From: Smittium culicis
Taxonomy: Eukaryota > Kickxellomycota > Harpellomycetes > Harpellales > Legeriomycetaceae
Length of the DNA stretch: 64,000 bases
Reading direction: 5' to 3'
Assembly (NCBI GenBank): GCA_001970855.1
Contig: LSSN01000373.1
Location: forward strand, 8,113-72,112
Part shown: in pieces, positions 12,089-23,519 of the stretch
How the letters are laid out: each line of letters starts with the position of its first letter
Numbering within the stretch: position 1 is the stretch's first letter
Position numbers and translations under genes: made by a program
The notes under the pieces: generated by a model
Told to the model about the DNA's origin: nothing
The model's database searches: none
Seen by the model: the letters and a program-made list of their open reading frames with translations, nothing else

Positions 12089-12284
12089 CTAACCCTTTCC
12101 CGTTCAACACTCTATAAAGAGTTAAATTTATTGATTTGCATATGATTTAAAAGTAGATCTATTATTTGCTACTATTCAACAACTAACCAATATTTCTTAA
12201 GGCATCGGAATTAAAAAATTTTAATTGAACTCAGTTGACTAAATTTGGTAGATCAAAATAGCCTGCCATCCGGGAAAGGGTTGG
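12089..12284 (-). mobile_element. TTAA MITE, copy c (inverted)
   Basis: Inverted relative to its neighbours: CCCTTTCCCGTTCAACACTC on the left and TTTGGTAGATC...CCGGGAAAGGG on the right. Both terminal repeats are well preserved; the flanking tetranucleotides are decayed (CTAA, TTGG). Confidence 0.8.
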
Positions 12285-12628
12285 CGAGAACATAAGTATA
12301 TTTCTAAATTTTTTATGTTTATTTATTTAATTATAAATTGAAATTTTACTTTTACTCTATAATTTCATTTTTTATAGTTGTATTTACTTCATTAAACTTT
12401 AATTTTCATATACACTTTGCTTTTATTATTTTTACTTAGAACTTCGTTTATTAATTTAAAATTTTACTTGAGACTTAATTAATTATCCATTTTTCAAAAG
12501 ATTCATATTTTTAGTTACTATTTATACCCTTAGTTTAATATTTTTAGCTAATTTGAATGTCCCTTAGTTTATTTTTTTTTTAGTAACTTATAGTCTTTAC
12601 AAGAATAAAGTAATTTTATTGAGCTGCA

Positions 12629-12825
12629 TTAACCCTTTCACGGGCGGTAGACTATTTTTGGACCACCAAATATATCCAATAGCGTTCAAGTAAAATACTT
12701 TAATTCCGAGTCTTTAAGAAATATTGGTAAATTGTAAAATAACAACAAATAGTAGACTTGCTTATAAATAATAAACGAATAATTAAATTTGATTTTTTGA
12801 AGAATGTTGAACGCGAAAGGGTTAA
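12629..12825 (+). mobile_element. TTAA MITE, copy d (best preserved)
   Basis: Intact TTAA on both sides (12629-12632, 12822-12825), terminal repeats CCCTTTCACGGGCGG and CGCGAAAGGG, and a subterminal hairpin GGTAGAC / GGACCACC. The cleanest copy in the window and the best model for the family. Confidence 0.85.
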
Positions 12826-14015
12826 ATAGTCACATCGATAATAATAAATTATTATACTACTTATTATACTAACATTAGAATTTTTTATTAAAGAGCAATA
12901 TTTTTTTTGCTAAGCATTTAACTTGCTAATAATAATTTTATAGGTTTAGTGCCTAACTCTTATCGGTAGAAACTCTATAGAAAAAGTCATGCTTTTTTAT
13001 CAGCTCTATAGTATTTAAAAAAAAATTCATATACTGCTAGATTTTAACATAAAAATACTTTTAAATCGCTAGTCAATCTATTTTTTTAATGTACCTGAAT
13101 AACTTTGGCGTACCAAAAAAAAAAATATTAAAAATTAAAAAACAATACATCCCTGTTAGGAGTTAATTCAAAAATGCTTATATTCATTTATTAAATAATT
13201 TATATCATAAAAAAATTAAGCTATATTTTATTGTTTAATTCCAGCTTAATCATTTTATTCACTTTAACTCGATAGTACCGATGCTTGAGGTCTAGGACTG
13301 AATGTATTCTTAGGTATAAGATGCTTTCATAGATTAAATACACTAAAAAATTTTAAAACATTATAGAACTTTAGAAATTGTGATTTTTACTCAGAAATTA
13401 GCAAGAAGTAAAAATAATCATTGGTTTATCGTATTAGAATACCTATGCTTGAAAATATATAAATTATTAGCCTTAGCTATTCACAGTTTAAGTATTATTG
13501 AAAACATAAGTCCCTAGTGAAGGTGTTAGGGAACCTGTCGTATAAATGAAGCTATCATCTTGTGAAATACTTCGTGTATGCCATGAAATCATTTCTAACT
13601 GTTTAGTTTGCCTCAAGCAAAAATATTTGCCGATCACTCATCTAGAGTAGCTGATATGGCGAGGCCAAAAACCTCATATTTTTGTGTTAAGTCGATTTCT
13701 AGTGCTGTATATTACATTTTTATATTCTCACACCAACAATGCTGGTAAAATGTAGAGAATTAACAGCAATTTGTAAAGCTATTTTTAAACCTATTTGAAC
13801 TCATGAATTGTGATTCGTCAAGGTATTAGTATGATTTCATAGGCTAATTTTCAAGTTTTAAACTTTGTTTTTATTAGAAATAATATTGGGTAATTAAGAA
13901 TTATAATAATGTGTAAAGAAGGGCTTAAAGGTTCAGTGGGAATCAATGGGGGGTTTTGAGACTTTGGGATGAATTAATTAGAATCAAATGTAGTAAAATA
14001 TTTACAAGCCAAATC
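12826..14015. other. Gene-free stretch downstream of CTR9
   Basis: AT-rich; it should include the CTR9 3' untranslated region near 13.9-14.0 kb. I see no gene or repeat. Confidence 0.4.
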
Positions 14016-17000
14016 CTAAAAATCAGATAAATCAGAAGCTAGATCAGAACTCAAACCCGAGGAAAGTTCTGAGTCAATTCCAAACAAGTCATTTTCAGAG
14101 TAATCAGGATTATTGGTGGCAAGACCTGGCTCGTCGCTATTTACCTTTGACGGCTTAAAAGTTTTAGATAACGATTTAGTAGATTTTGACTTTGAGTTGG
14201 AAATAGAATGAGTTTTAGTTTCATGTAAAGATTTGGAATTAGATTTTGCAGATTCGTCTGCAAAATATTTGTTTTTTTTAGACCTTTTTAAGGCTGATGA
14301 GTCGTCAGTATTATCTCGATTGCGCTTTATTTGAGAATTTTTAGATTTTCTTGAATCTTCTTCGAAGCTGTTAAAGTCTTTTGATAGGCGTTTAGATTCT
14401 GCATTTTCAAAATCATAGTGACTAGATAAATCATCACCGCTTGATTTGTCGTCTGAACTTATGTTATTTCTTCTTTTTTTGTTCTGGATTCTTTTTACTG
14501 TTTTCCTGGGTTTTATAGATTTAGATTCATCAGAATTCGATGCATTTGATTTAAAGCCAGCATCGCTATTGCTAAAATCGTTAGTGGAAGAGTATCTGAT
14601 TTTACGTTTTTCAGAAGAGAGATTATTCTCTCTTCTGGCCCGTCTTATATTAAGTAAATCTTTCCTCCTTTTTTTGAATGCATTATCTTCATTGTTACTG
14701 TATTGATTTTTGGGTTCAATGTCATCAGAGCTATATTCGATCTTATTATCAAATTCAGGGTTCGAATTCCCAAAGTCTGAATCATGATTGAAAGAATCAG
14801 CATTGTAAGAATCTGGTTGATTATTTGAAATGGTCTTTTTTCTTAATTTGTTACTAAGTTTACGACCTTCTAATCTGGGTTTTTTTACAGACTTTTTAAG
14901 GCGATTTGACTTAGAACCTTGATCATTATCGATTCCAGATCCAGCTAGTGAATGGTTTTTGTAAGCTCCATTACCGTCACTATTACTATGTTCATCGTAG
15001 TATGCTGCAGCCGCATCCGCATTAGACATTTCTGCTCGTAATCTATCGTTTTTAATCTGAGTTTCAGTGAGAATTGCTTCGTCTTTGGCCCTCTGCTCTT
15101 CTAGCTTGGCAAGGTTTTGCTCTTCTAAAAGCTTTTTACTCTCTAGGCGGCGTTTTCTAGAAGCTTCTGCTTGCAATTTCTTTTGCTCTTCTTGATCTGT
15201 ATACTTTTTAATCTTTGATTCTAAGCTATTAAATAGAAAGTTGCCAAAATTCGCGCGATATAAAGCCATGCTGGAGTCTATGCTGAATTTTAAAAAACTC
15301 GGAACTTTTTCTTTGCTAGACCTACTAGGATCGCGAGCTGTGGAGTTTTTTGAGTCATCAGTTTCGTTTTTTAAATTCCCGCTTTTTGGGCCGCTTTTTA
15401 AACTAGTGGCAAGCTTGGAAAGTGATGCTTTACATTTGCTAAGCTTTACAAAGACTAAATTGCTTTCTTTTAGACCAGAAAGTACAGATTCTAGTTCCTC
15501 TAGTGTACATTGTTCAATAGACAAATCTGAAACCATTTGAGCTAAATTTTGCTTAGCCAACGCTAGATTGTACAATAATGTAGGGTCACATCCATCAACC
15601 AAAACAGTTGCTTTATCGATGTTACTAACAGAAAGTAATGGAATCTCTGACGGCGGGTCTGATTGAATATAGTCTATATTGGCAACAATTTTAGAAGTGA
15701 TATTGCTAGAAGCTGTGTTTGCTCCATCTTTAGAAGTATGCTTGTCATCAAGACGAGTAGTAGCATTGTCTGTATTGCTATTAAGATCGGAGTCACTTTT
15801 ATTTATAATTTGGGTAGCGTTAATCGAGTCATTTGAAACATGATCACTCTTATTGAAGCCAGACTTAGATAAAGAGTCGTCTGATTTACTACTTTCTAAT
15901 CTTATCGATTCATTGCAAAGGTGATTTAAATTAGACAAAGCTTGTTGCATAGTAGGAATAGATTTATTTACGCGAGCTTGGGTGTACAGAGTTTTAGCAT
16001 AACATAGTTGTAAGTTTCTAGAAAACAAAATGTTTCCATAATTAGTTCTATTTGACTTGGTGTTTGAAGTCAAAAGTTGGGCTCTTTTAATGCAACTTTC
16101 ATACAAATTTGAAGCAGATCTATATTGCCCAAGTTCATTATATATGTGAGCTAAATTTGATGCCACTGACAGGAGACTATCCTCTAATGGTCCACCGCTA
16201 AGAATCATAGGAAGTTCGAATCCAAGGTTTGAAGGCGAAAGTGAATCAACTAAACTATTGGAGCTTGTTGAAACATTATTTGGAAGAGGGTTATTGGTTG
16301 AAGGTAGTCCAGAATTTGATGATGGGTTTAAACTAAGAGAATTGTCGTTATTTCCAGAAAAGCCTATAAGGCCAGAATCCATAGAGTATGAAGCTTGAGC
16401 TTCGCGAATTTCAAGAAATAGGTCTTTAGCTTCTGAGAAGGCACCAGTTTCAGCCATAATTGAGCCAAAGCCACTAGCGGCAGCAACGAATTTTGGGTTT
16501 AAAGCCAAGCATTTTCGGAAAAAATCACAAGCGCGCTTGTAATAGGTAATCAAGCTATTTATTCGAGATTTGTATTGAGATTGAAGAGCGTCTAAATTTC
16601 CTTTTTCATTTACAGCTTGGCCTGGAGCAGTCTTTGATGAGTGAGGAGAAGAAGATAAGTGATTCATAGATTGCTTTAGAAGTATTATAGAATGAGAATC
16701 GGATCTCACAGACTTAAGATAGAAGTTTCCGAGAGAACAGAGTGAGTAGAGATCGTGTCTGTCAACATTTTTAAGAATATTTTCTAAAGTTTTTTTTCCA
16801 GATTTCATATCGAGTTTAGCGAATTGAAGCTCTGACTGAACCAGTAAAGAATTAACATTAGAAGATTCGATTTTCAAAGCATTATCAACATATTTCTGAG
16901 CTAGATCGATGTTTTGCTCAATCTGAAAAGAGATCATGGCTAATCTAAGAATAGCGTCGATATAATTGGGGTAGGAGTCTAATATTTGAGTATATAACTC

Positions 17001-19053
17001 TTTGGCCTTTTCATACTCACCCAATGTTTCGTTTGCTCTAGCCAAGTTGTATTTAATAGTGGGGTCAGAAAGATTAGGTAATTGGGAAGAATTAGTGGGC
17101 GATAGAGGACCAGAAGCTTGATTGATGTTTTCATCAGCAGCAGAGCCATGAGTTGAGATGGCGGAGTCAGACAAAGAATGTAGAGCAGATTGTAATTCCT
17201 TTAAGCCTAGCTCATTTTCATTTAATAGTAAGTGCAGAACACCAATGTTGTTAGAAATTTCTGATAACGAGTATTTTTTTGATAAAGAGCTCTTAAGTTT
17301 ATCATCCTTATAAAGACTGTTTAAGATAGATTTTGCAGAGATGTAGTATGACTTTGCTTTCGAGATGCTTATTGACTCGGACAGAGAGGCACATTGTAAA
17401 AATAAAAAGGGATCAGAAAACATATCTAAATTATCAAAAGACGAGCCAGTGAAATTAGGCCTTCCATTATTCAAAATTGTATTAATTTCTAGTTCATAAT
17501 ACTCGATTGCTTGAGCCTTTTGATTAGATAGTTTTGAGTGTAAGTAGGCTAGGGAATCAATAACTTCTATACATGAAGAAAAGCGGGTGAGTAGATTTTG
17601 GAAAGTAGAAACTGCAGCAGCCATTTCAGAATTGTAAATTTGAATTTTCCCAAGGCCAAACCTAGAAAGAGGGTTAGAAGGATGAAGAGATAGAGATTTT
17701 TGGTATAGCTCAATCGCTCTAGAAAAGTTGCTGGAAGAGTGATAAATTCTAGCTATATAATACTGGGCTACAGATTGGATAACAGGTGAATCTGTTAACA
17801 AAAAAGCCTTTTTTGAAAAGCTTTCAGAAAGATTATATTTTTTTTGTAAAAAGAAGCGTTCAGCCAAAAGAAGGAGTAAAGAGGGGTTTAAAGGGTCGCA
17901 TTTATAAGAATCCTTTAACAGAGACATAGAATGGTTAATGATATCTGTAAGATTCTCATTAATACTAGTATCTTGAATAATTGAAGAGGGATTATTGGTT
18001 AAGATATCTTTCGCTTCATTAAAAAGAATAGTAGAGAGCAATATTTTAGCAGAGATATTTTCGCTGTTCTAAATTCAACAAAAAATAAGGAAAAATATTA
18101 GATAAAAAATAATAATAAAAAACAAGCATGAAAGAGCTTAAAAATAAAAAAAAAGGGGGGAGGGGGTTACCATTTGAATAGAGCGCTGTAGGCATAGCTT
18201 AGCTAAATGAGTATTTCCAAGCTTTGAAAAGCACAAGGCCATTCCTAATCTAGGATCGGGGGTTGAATTTGGAGATATCTTTAAGATCGATTGGAAGGAG
18301 GATAGGGAGGCAGAGTAAAGATGTTTTGAGTATTGTACCTTAGCGATCCCAAGTAAAGCTGGGATACTTCTTGGATCTTTGCTTAAAACGGCACTAAAGA
18401 GGGGATAAGCCAAATCAAAGAGATTATTTGCAAGATGAAGAATTGCTTTACCGAGTAGGGTAGTTAAATTGTCAGGGCTGATACGATCAGCTTCTTTAAA
18501 TAGAGCTGCAGCGAGTTGGAAAAAGGCATCTCTACCACTTTTGATATCAGCCTGAGTCGAATTAAAAGAGTCGTAAAGAGAGTCGATCTCAGAGGAGTTT
18601 TTCAAAGAAGATTTTCTGCTAGAATCGTGAACAAATAAATATTTACCCTTTTGGATATAAATGTTGGCCAAGCAATTAATTAAGGGTAGTTTAATTAGCA
18701 CATCTGATAAAGTGTCTTTTGATAAACCGCGTTTTAGTAGCAATATAGCTTCATCTAGCTTCCCTTGTCTATAATACTCAAGCTTATATAGGAAAGATAA
18801 AATAAAAGGTAAATGGTGAAATAAAATTAAAAAAGGACAAGATAAAAAAATAATATAAATAAGGAGGGGAAATTAAGGAGCGGGAGTAAAAGCTTACAGC
18901 AAATATAAGATAAAACTTGATGTGGCTTTTTTCTTGATCTAATACTTCGCAAATGTCAAAGGAGCTTTCAGGGAGTTGTGAGCAATCAATTTCGAGAACA
19001 TTTTCAGAGCCATCCAACGGTATTTCGATCACTCGAGCTTGAGGAGAAAGCAT
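14016..19053 (-). CDS. CTR9: CTR9, TPR subunit of the Paf1 transcription elongation complex
   Basis: Scaffold of the nuclear Paf1 complex, which travels with RNA polymerase II and supports histone H2B ubiquitination and H3K4/K36 methylation. Exons: 19053-18898, 18782-18171, 18068-14016; donors GTAAGC and GTAACC, phase 0 at both junctions, 1606 residues. The start is the ATG at 19051-19053; the longer frame upstream lacks an ATG. The N-terminus IEIPLDGSENVLEIDCSQLP is the family's signature opening. TPR-type helical repeats fill roughly residues 50-1000 (for example PNYIDAILRLAMISFQIEQN). A charged coiled coil with RKRRLESKKLLEEQNLAKLE lies near 1200-1275, followed by a long Ser/Asp/Lys-rich tail. 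Yeast and human CTR9 are about 1077 and 1173 residues, so this one is longer, through Ser/Asn-rich insertions between TPRs and the tail. Intact. Confidence 0.93.
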
Positions 19054-20112
19054 GGGGACAAAATATGGGAACAAAGGATTAGACGTAGAAAGAATGCTAT
19101 TGAAGTAATTGAATAGAGAATTAGAATAGAGCAATAAAAATGTATTAAATAAGCTTGGGTAGAAATAAGAAGGGTTTTAGGGTAGATGAAGGCTAAAATT
19201 AAATTTAAAAAAAAATAGATGATTTATACTTGGTACGCGTATTGACCAGTAATCTAAATGATCGCCGAATTAATTATGTGTTTCAGGAGAAGAGCAGATA
19301 TTTATGCCAATCATATAGGTAGTTTATAAATGAAAATATTAGCGACTGGATGGAAATAAATCAATTGAGCAAACTATGATTGCGACCAGTTCAAAGGGTA
19401 CCAACGACTGAGCTTACAATAGCCATCGAGCAATAATTTTATTTTGATATATTTTTCATTAAAAAAAAACGCAGCAGTGTTTATCATTAAAGCGTGTATA
19501 GATTGAGTAGTATAAGATACAAGTATAAAGGAGAGTAAAAAGCTTAATTTAGGCCGTTGATTTGTTATAATATAGCAAGGTAAATTAAAATGATATGTTA
19601 ATAGATATTGAATGATTTCTATGGTAAGAGGGATGATTGTATAGAAAAGTTAACTAGAATGAAAAAGGATCAAATCCGAAAGAAAAAGTAGATAGAAAAG
19701 ATATGTATATGTATTCATTAGATTAGATTTGATTAATAAGAAAGGTATTAAGATTGTAATGGGGGGGGGGGGGTTGACCTTTATATATATTTTTGTTGCA
19801 TGCATTTTTGGAATAGTATAATCGCTTCAAAGAGATAAAACATCTATGGCGGTATAACTTGATGTTTTTGTGAGTAGAAGGCAATGATTTAGACTTTAAA
19901 TAATATTGACACGAAACTGAATAGGCGTTTAAAAGATTATTGACGGCGATTTAAATAAGAAAATGAAGAGGAAGGGAAATGGGTGTCGAATGAGAAGGGT
20001 TAGAGTACATTACAGATTAAGGTATAATATAAAAGCATAGAAAAAGATCAGGAGGTATATACAAGATAAAAAATATAAATAAAAAAAAGGGAAAGGAAAG
20101 GAAAGGAAACGC
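19054..20112. other. CTR9 promoter side and downstream spacer
   Basis: No gene. It contains a run of 12-13 G at about 19761-19773, striking in DNA this AT-rich. Confidence 0.4.
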
Positions 20113-20959
20113 TTATAAGATGATGAGAGAGTTTTTAGAAAAGATGTCAACTAGTTCGTTGTGCTTTTCGACAGCGTTTTTGAGTTTCTGAGACAAGTCT
20201 TGATTGCTTGATTTGTAGAAATCTATGTCGATCGCTAAACTATCTATAGATTCTGCTAATTTTACACAGTTTTTACACTTTATGCAAGAGGAAAAATCAG
20301 TGCCTTCATTAGAGCTTGAGGTGCCAAAATTGTAATAGCCAGAATTTTGGCAGTCGCTGCACGATGGCGAAGGAGATGGAGTTGGCGTTGACATATGGAA
20401 AGAACATGGGCCTGAAGGCAATGAATTATCGGGAGGCAGTTCTTCTGGGAGTAGAGCAGAGTAGGGGCGTCTACTGGGATTTCTTAGAGATGTTGCTGAG
20501 AAAGAGGTCTCGGATTTTATCATAAAGCCCGACTAGATAATAGTAAAGAAGCAATATAGGATTATGAATTTAGAAACGAACGATAAATCAAAAGAAAGCG
20601 AGGTGGAATTTTGGGAATTAATAGATGAATTAAGCTTTTATATAATAAAGAATTTGTGTATCAAGTTACCAGTATTGGTTCTGTTTTGAAGAAAGATACT
20701 AGAAATGGCTCGGATTGGGATAGGGCTGCTAGAAATGACTCTGTTTTGGATAGCGTTGACAGTAAAGAGGATTTTGATACTCTCGAAGTACTGGCTGAAG
20801 ATTCGCCGCTTATATTACCTTTTCCACTTAGTTGACAAACGATGTCAGTCACTAAAATATATAATATGGATTTAAAATTACATCTTATATTATTATACAA
20901 AAAAAAGAATAATAAAATGTAAGGGCGTCATCATTAAAGGAAATATTGAGATCAAGCAT
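20113..20959 (-). CDS. Unrecognised small protein with two CxxC motifs, three exons
   Basis: I do not recognise this gene. Proposed exons: 20959-20899, 20851-20670, 20532-20113, giving 220 residues from ATG 20957-20959 (MLDLNISFNDDALTF). The exon 2/3 join is well supported: donor CTG|GTAACT, acceptor ATCTAG, phase 0 kept. The first exon is weaker (donor GTATAA, intron 47 bp) but its phase fits. The protein has a Ser/Thr-rich N-terminal half with three imperfect repeats (SKTESFLAAL, SQSEPFLVSF, FKTEPIL). Then come Pro-rich PTPSPSPS, the Cys pairs CSDC and CIKCKNC (about residues 136-172), and a C-terminal coiled coil DLSQKLKNAVEKHNELVDIF. The Cys pairs could bind zinc. Function unknown. Confidence 0.6.
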
Positions 20960-21283
20960 GTCATTATAAAAGAGTATATTGAGATATAAAGATGTCATTA
21001 TAAAAGGAAATATTAATGTGTAATTCACGTACGCTTATAAATGAACGGGTAATGCATTGACGAGATTTCGCTTAAATGGGAAGTGTTGAGTTGACGAAGG
21101 CTAAACTTGTTAGAGCTCAGATTACTTTTTGTGGATAATGACGATATTTTGGTAGTTAGAAGAGTCATTTCTTTTTCTTGTTTCGAAGAGTTACTAAGAA
21201 AATTATTTTAAAAAAAAAGTATATAAATATGGCGGGTCGCCTCCATTAAAATAATTATTTAAAGATAAATATAAAAAACTTTG

Positions 21284-22240
21284 TTACTGTTTAAATTTGG
21301 AAAGCTCTGACTCTAGCTGCTTGATTTTCTTTTCATGGTTTTCGTTGGCATCCAACAGGTCATTATTTGTTACAAGTTGAGTGTAAGCTTCATTGATCAG
21401 GCTGTTGTTGATTTTTTCCAAATCATTAATCAAGTTTAAATGAGTTTTAAGCTGTGACTCGAGACTTTTTACTTTCCTTTCAAGGTTTTCTACCTTTTTA
21501 GTTAACAAGCTGTTTTGGACCGAATCATTTTTTGCTGCTTCTCGCGCTGCCTCTCTTGCTGATTCTCTGACTGGACTGATCTTAGTTTTATTCAGAAAAT
21601 AGTTATTCTTCTCTTTTTCAAAGGTAAAGCGCTTTGTTTTGTCAGCACTGTTGATACTAGGAGTTTCTTGGATATTTTTTTCATTCAGTAACAAACCTCT
21701 GCTGACACCTTCTGAGGTATTCATAGAGGTCTCAAATAGCGAGTTTCTTATGTACGAAGCTTCATTTTTCGATGATTGACCTTGTTTAACCTGCTCCGAC
21801 TTGAGTATCTTATTATTTTTAGATGTACTGTTTTTCGAGGGTGTGTTTTTAGTAAATTGCAGCTTCGAAGGGGTAGAGGTCTGCTTTAAAGGCCCACGAG
21901 TAGATGTATTTAATTCAGGTTTTGGAGAAGTAGAATGGGTTTTACTAGTGGAAATATTATTTTTAGGGGAAGTAGACTTTGTAAAAAAGCTCCTTGAAGA
22001 TAAAGATAGTGTTTTAGAAGGGAAATTTGAAGAGTGATTATTTGGAAGTCTCGAACGCCTAGGAACAGGCAAAGCAGAAGAAGTATGGTTGAGATAAATA
22101 GATTCAGAACTTGAACTTGATATGCTAGGAAGCACTGTATTATGCTTATTTAAATTTGAGGTATGTAGGCGCTTTTCAGTTTGGCCATTTTTATTTACAG
22201 AAGAATTGTATATGGAAGGCATTCGTAACGTTTGGATCAT
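21284..22240 (-). CDS. Unrecognised Ser/Thr/Pro-rich coiled-coil protein
   Basis: Not recognised. Single-exon frame of 318 residues from ATG 22238-22240 (MIQTLRMPSI); a second ATG six codons later (22220-22222) is also possible. The frame stays open to 22393 but that extension is AT-rich, hydrophobic and has no clear ATG, so I leave it out. Residues about 1-200 are low-complexity Ser/Thr/Asn/Lys/Pro, with patches such as SPKPELNTSTRGPLK, and look disordered and basic. Residues about 225-318 form a heptad-repeat coiled coil (KKVENLERKVKSLESQLKTH, then KKIKQLESELSKF) right at the C-terminus. A basic disordered region plus a coiled coil is common in cytoskeletal or scaffold proteins; that is only analogy. 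The stop at 21284 is followed by a GT, but no acceptor downstream gave an open frame into the next gene. Confidence 0.65.
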   Translation of the reverse strand: MIQTLRMPSIYNSSVNKNGQTEKRLHTSNLNKHNTVLPSISSSSSESIYLNHTSSALPVPRRSRLPNNHSSNFPSKTLSLSSRSFFTKSTSPKNNISTSKTHSTSPKPELNTSTRGPLKQTSTPSKLQFTKNTPSKNSTSKNNKILKSEQVKQGQSSKNEASYIRNSLFETSMNTSEGVSRGLLLNEKNIQETPSINSADKTKRFTFEKEKNNYFLNKTKISPVRESAREAAREAAKNDSVQNSLLTKKVENLERKVKSLESQLKTHLNLINDLEKINNSLINEAYTQLVTNNDLLDANENHEKKIKQLESELSKFKQ

Positions 22241-23130
22241 TTGAAGAGTATCGAAAGGTTCAATTTGAAAGAAAAGTGTACAGAATTTTATAGTTTTTAT
22301 GAAAAAAGAGACAGTAATTAAATATTGGAGGCTAGTAAATAGGATTAATTTAAGTAAGAGAGATATTATAACGGTTATATAACTATATGGCACATTGATT
22401 TAATTTATTGAATTAAATTAAAGGAAGGGGATATAGCCTTTTTATAAGTTTTGGTTTATAATTAAATTTAATAGTATAAAGCTCAAGATAAATATGCTTA
22501 TGAAGCTTTTTTAGATTAATGATTGAGCTTAAGGCTAGATGGGAGTTATATTATTTTTGTAGAATCAGAATATAGAATCTATAAGCTAGGGAGGGAAAGT
22601 GTATAATTAGTAAAAGAGCATACTTTAAAATATGCTGTATTAAATAGCAGACCTTTTGAACCCATTTTTTCAAGTATTGCAGTTATTTCATCCTCTATTG
22701 TTTTGTACAGTGTATCAGTGTTTATTATTTAACAGGGCTTATTTTTTGGTAAAAATAGCCAGGCAAAGGAAATAAAAGCACAAATAAACAAAATACAGAA
22801 ATTTCATTCGCACATGCATCTTTATTTACAACTTTGGAACAATATACTCAGCCACTCATCTTGTATTACAGTTTTTGCTCAGCTCATCTAGCCACTCAGC
22901 TGCATAATTGCTTCAATCGATCCTTCAATTTACGCATGCACCTCATTCCCTACCTTCAACCACTCTCAATACTATCAACCACTCTCCATACTATCAACCA
23001 CTCTCCCTACTATCAACCACTATGTCTAAAACTTGTCTACATCACATTTTATCTAATAAGTCTCGTCCATCATAATTGGCCAAGCCTGTTTATGCTTTTA
23101 TAACATTAAGCACACTACTCCCTCAAAGCC
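22241..23130. other. Divergent intergenic region
   Basis: Lies between the 5' ends of a minus-strand and a plus-strand gene, so it should hold both promoters. Besides the minisatellite at 22957-23020 no feature was seen. Confidence 0.4.
22957..23020. repeat. 19-bp minisatellite, about 3.4 copies
   Basis: Tandem units of CAACCACTCTCCATACTAT with single-base variants, starting at 22957, 22976, 22995 and 23014. Confidence 0.9.
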
Positions 23131-23327
23131 TTTACCCTTTAGTGAGTGGTAGACAATTTTTGATCTACAAAATATAACCAATTATGCTCTGTAAAAATCT
23201 TTCAATTTCGAAAATTTATGAATTATTGGTTTTTTTTATTACAGCAACAAATAATATATTATCTTACAAATCATAAACGAATAAATCTACTCTATTTTTT
23301 AAAGTGTGTTGAATGGGAAAAGGTTAA
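23131..23327 (+). mobile_element. TTAA MITE, copy e
   Basis: Left end TTTACCCTTTAGTGAGTGGT, right end GAATGGGAAAAGGTTAA, with the family's internal blocks (AGCAACAAATAATATAT, AATCATAAACGAAT). Its right end lies about 190 bp upstream of the tyrosine phosphatase start codon, so it may sit in that gene's promoter. Confidence 0.8.
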
Positions 23328-23519
23328 ACTCGATCGCCTACCTTAAGCGTTTTACATTTTGCTAAAATATTACTTCCTAGCAAACTTATCCACAAAATAA
23401 AACGTATTACCCTCTGTACTGACCCTGCCTACTCTAACTATAATTTATCTTTTGAATAATTTTTTATACTTCATCTATAAAACTATCATCTATATTTGTT
23501 CCCCATATCACTATTCATA

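Noticed and set aside
20670..21290. Splicing of the 318-residue coiled-coil gene into the downstream small gene
   Set aside because: The only donor near its stop (ACA|GTAACA) gives an immediate in-frame TGA when joined to the acceptor at 20852; two genes fit better.
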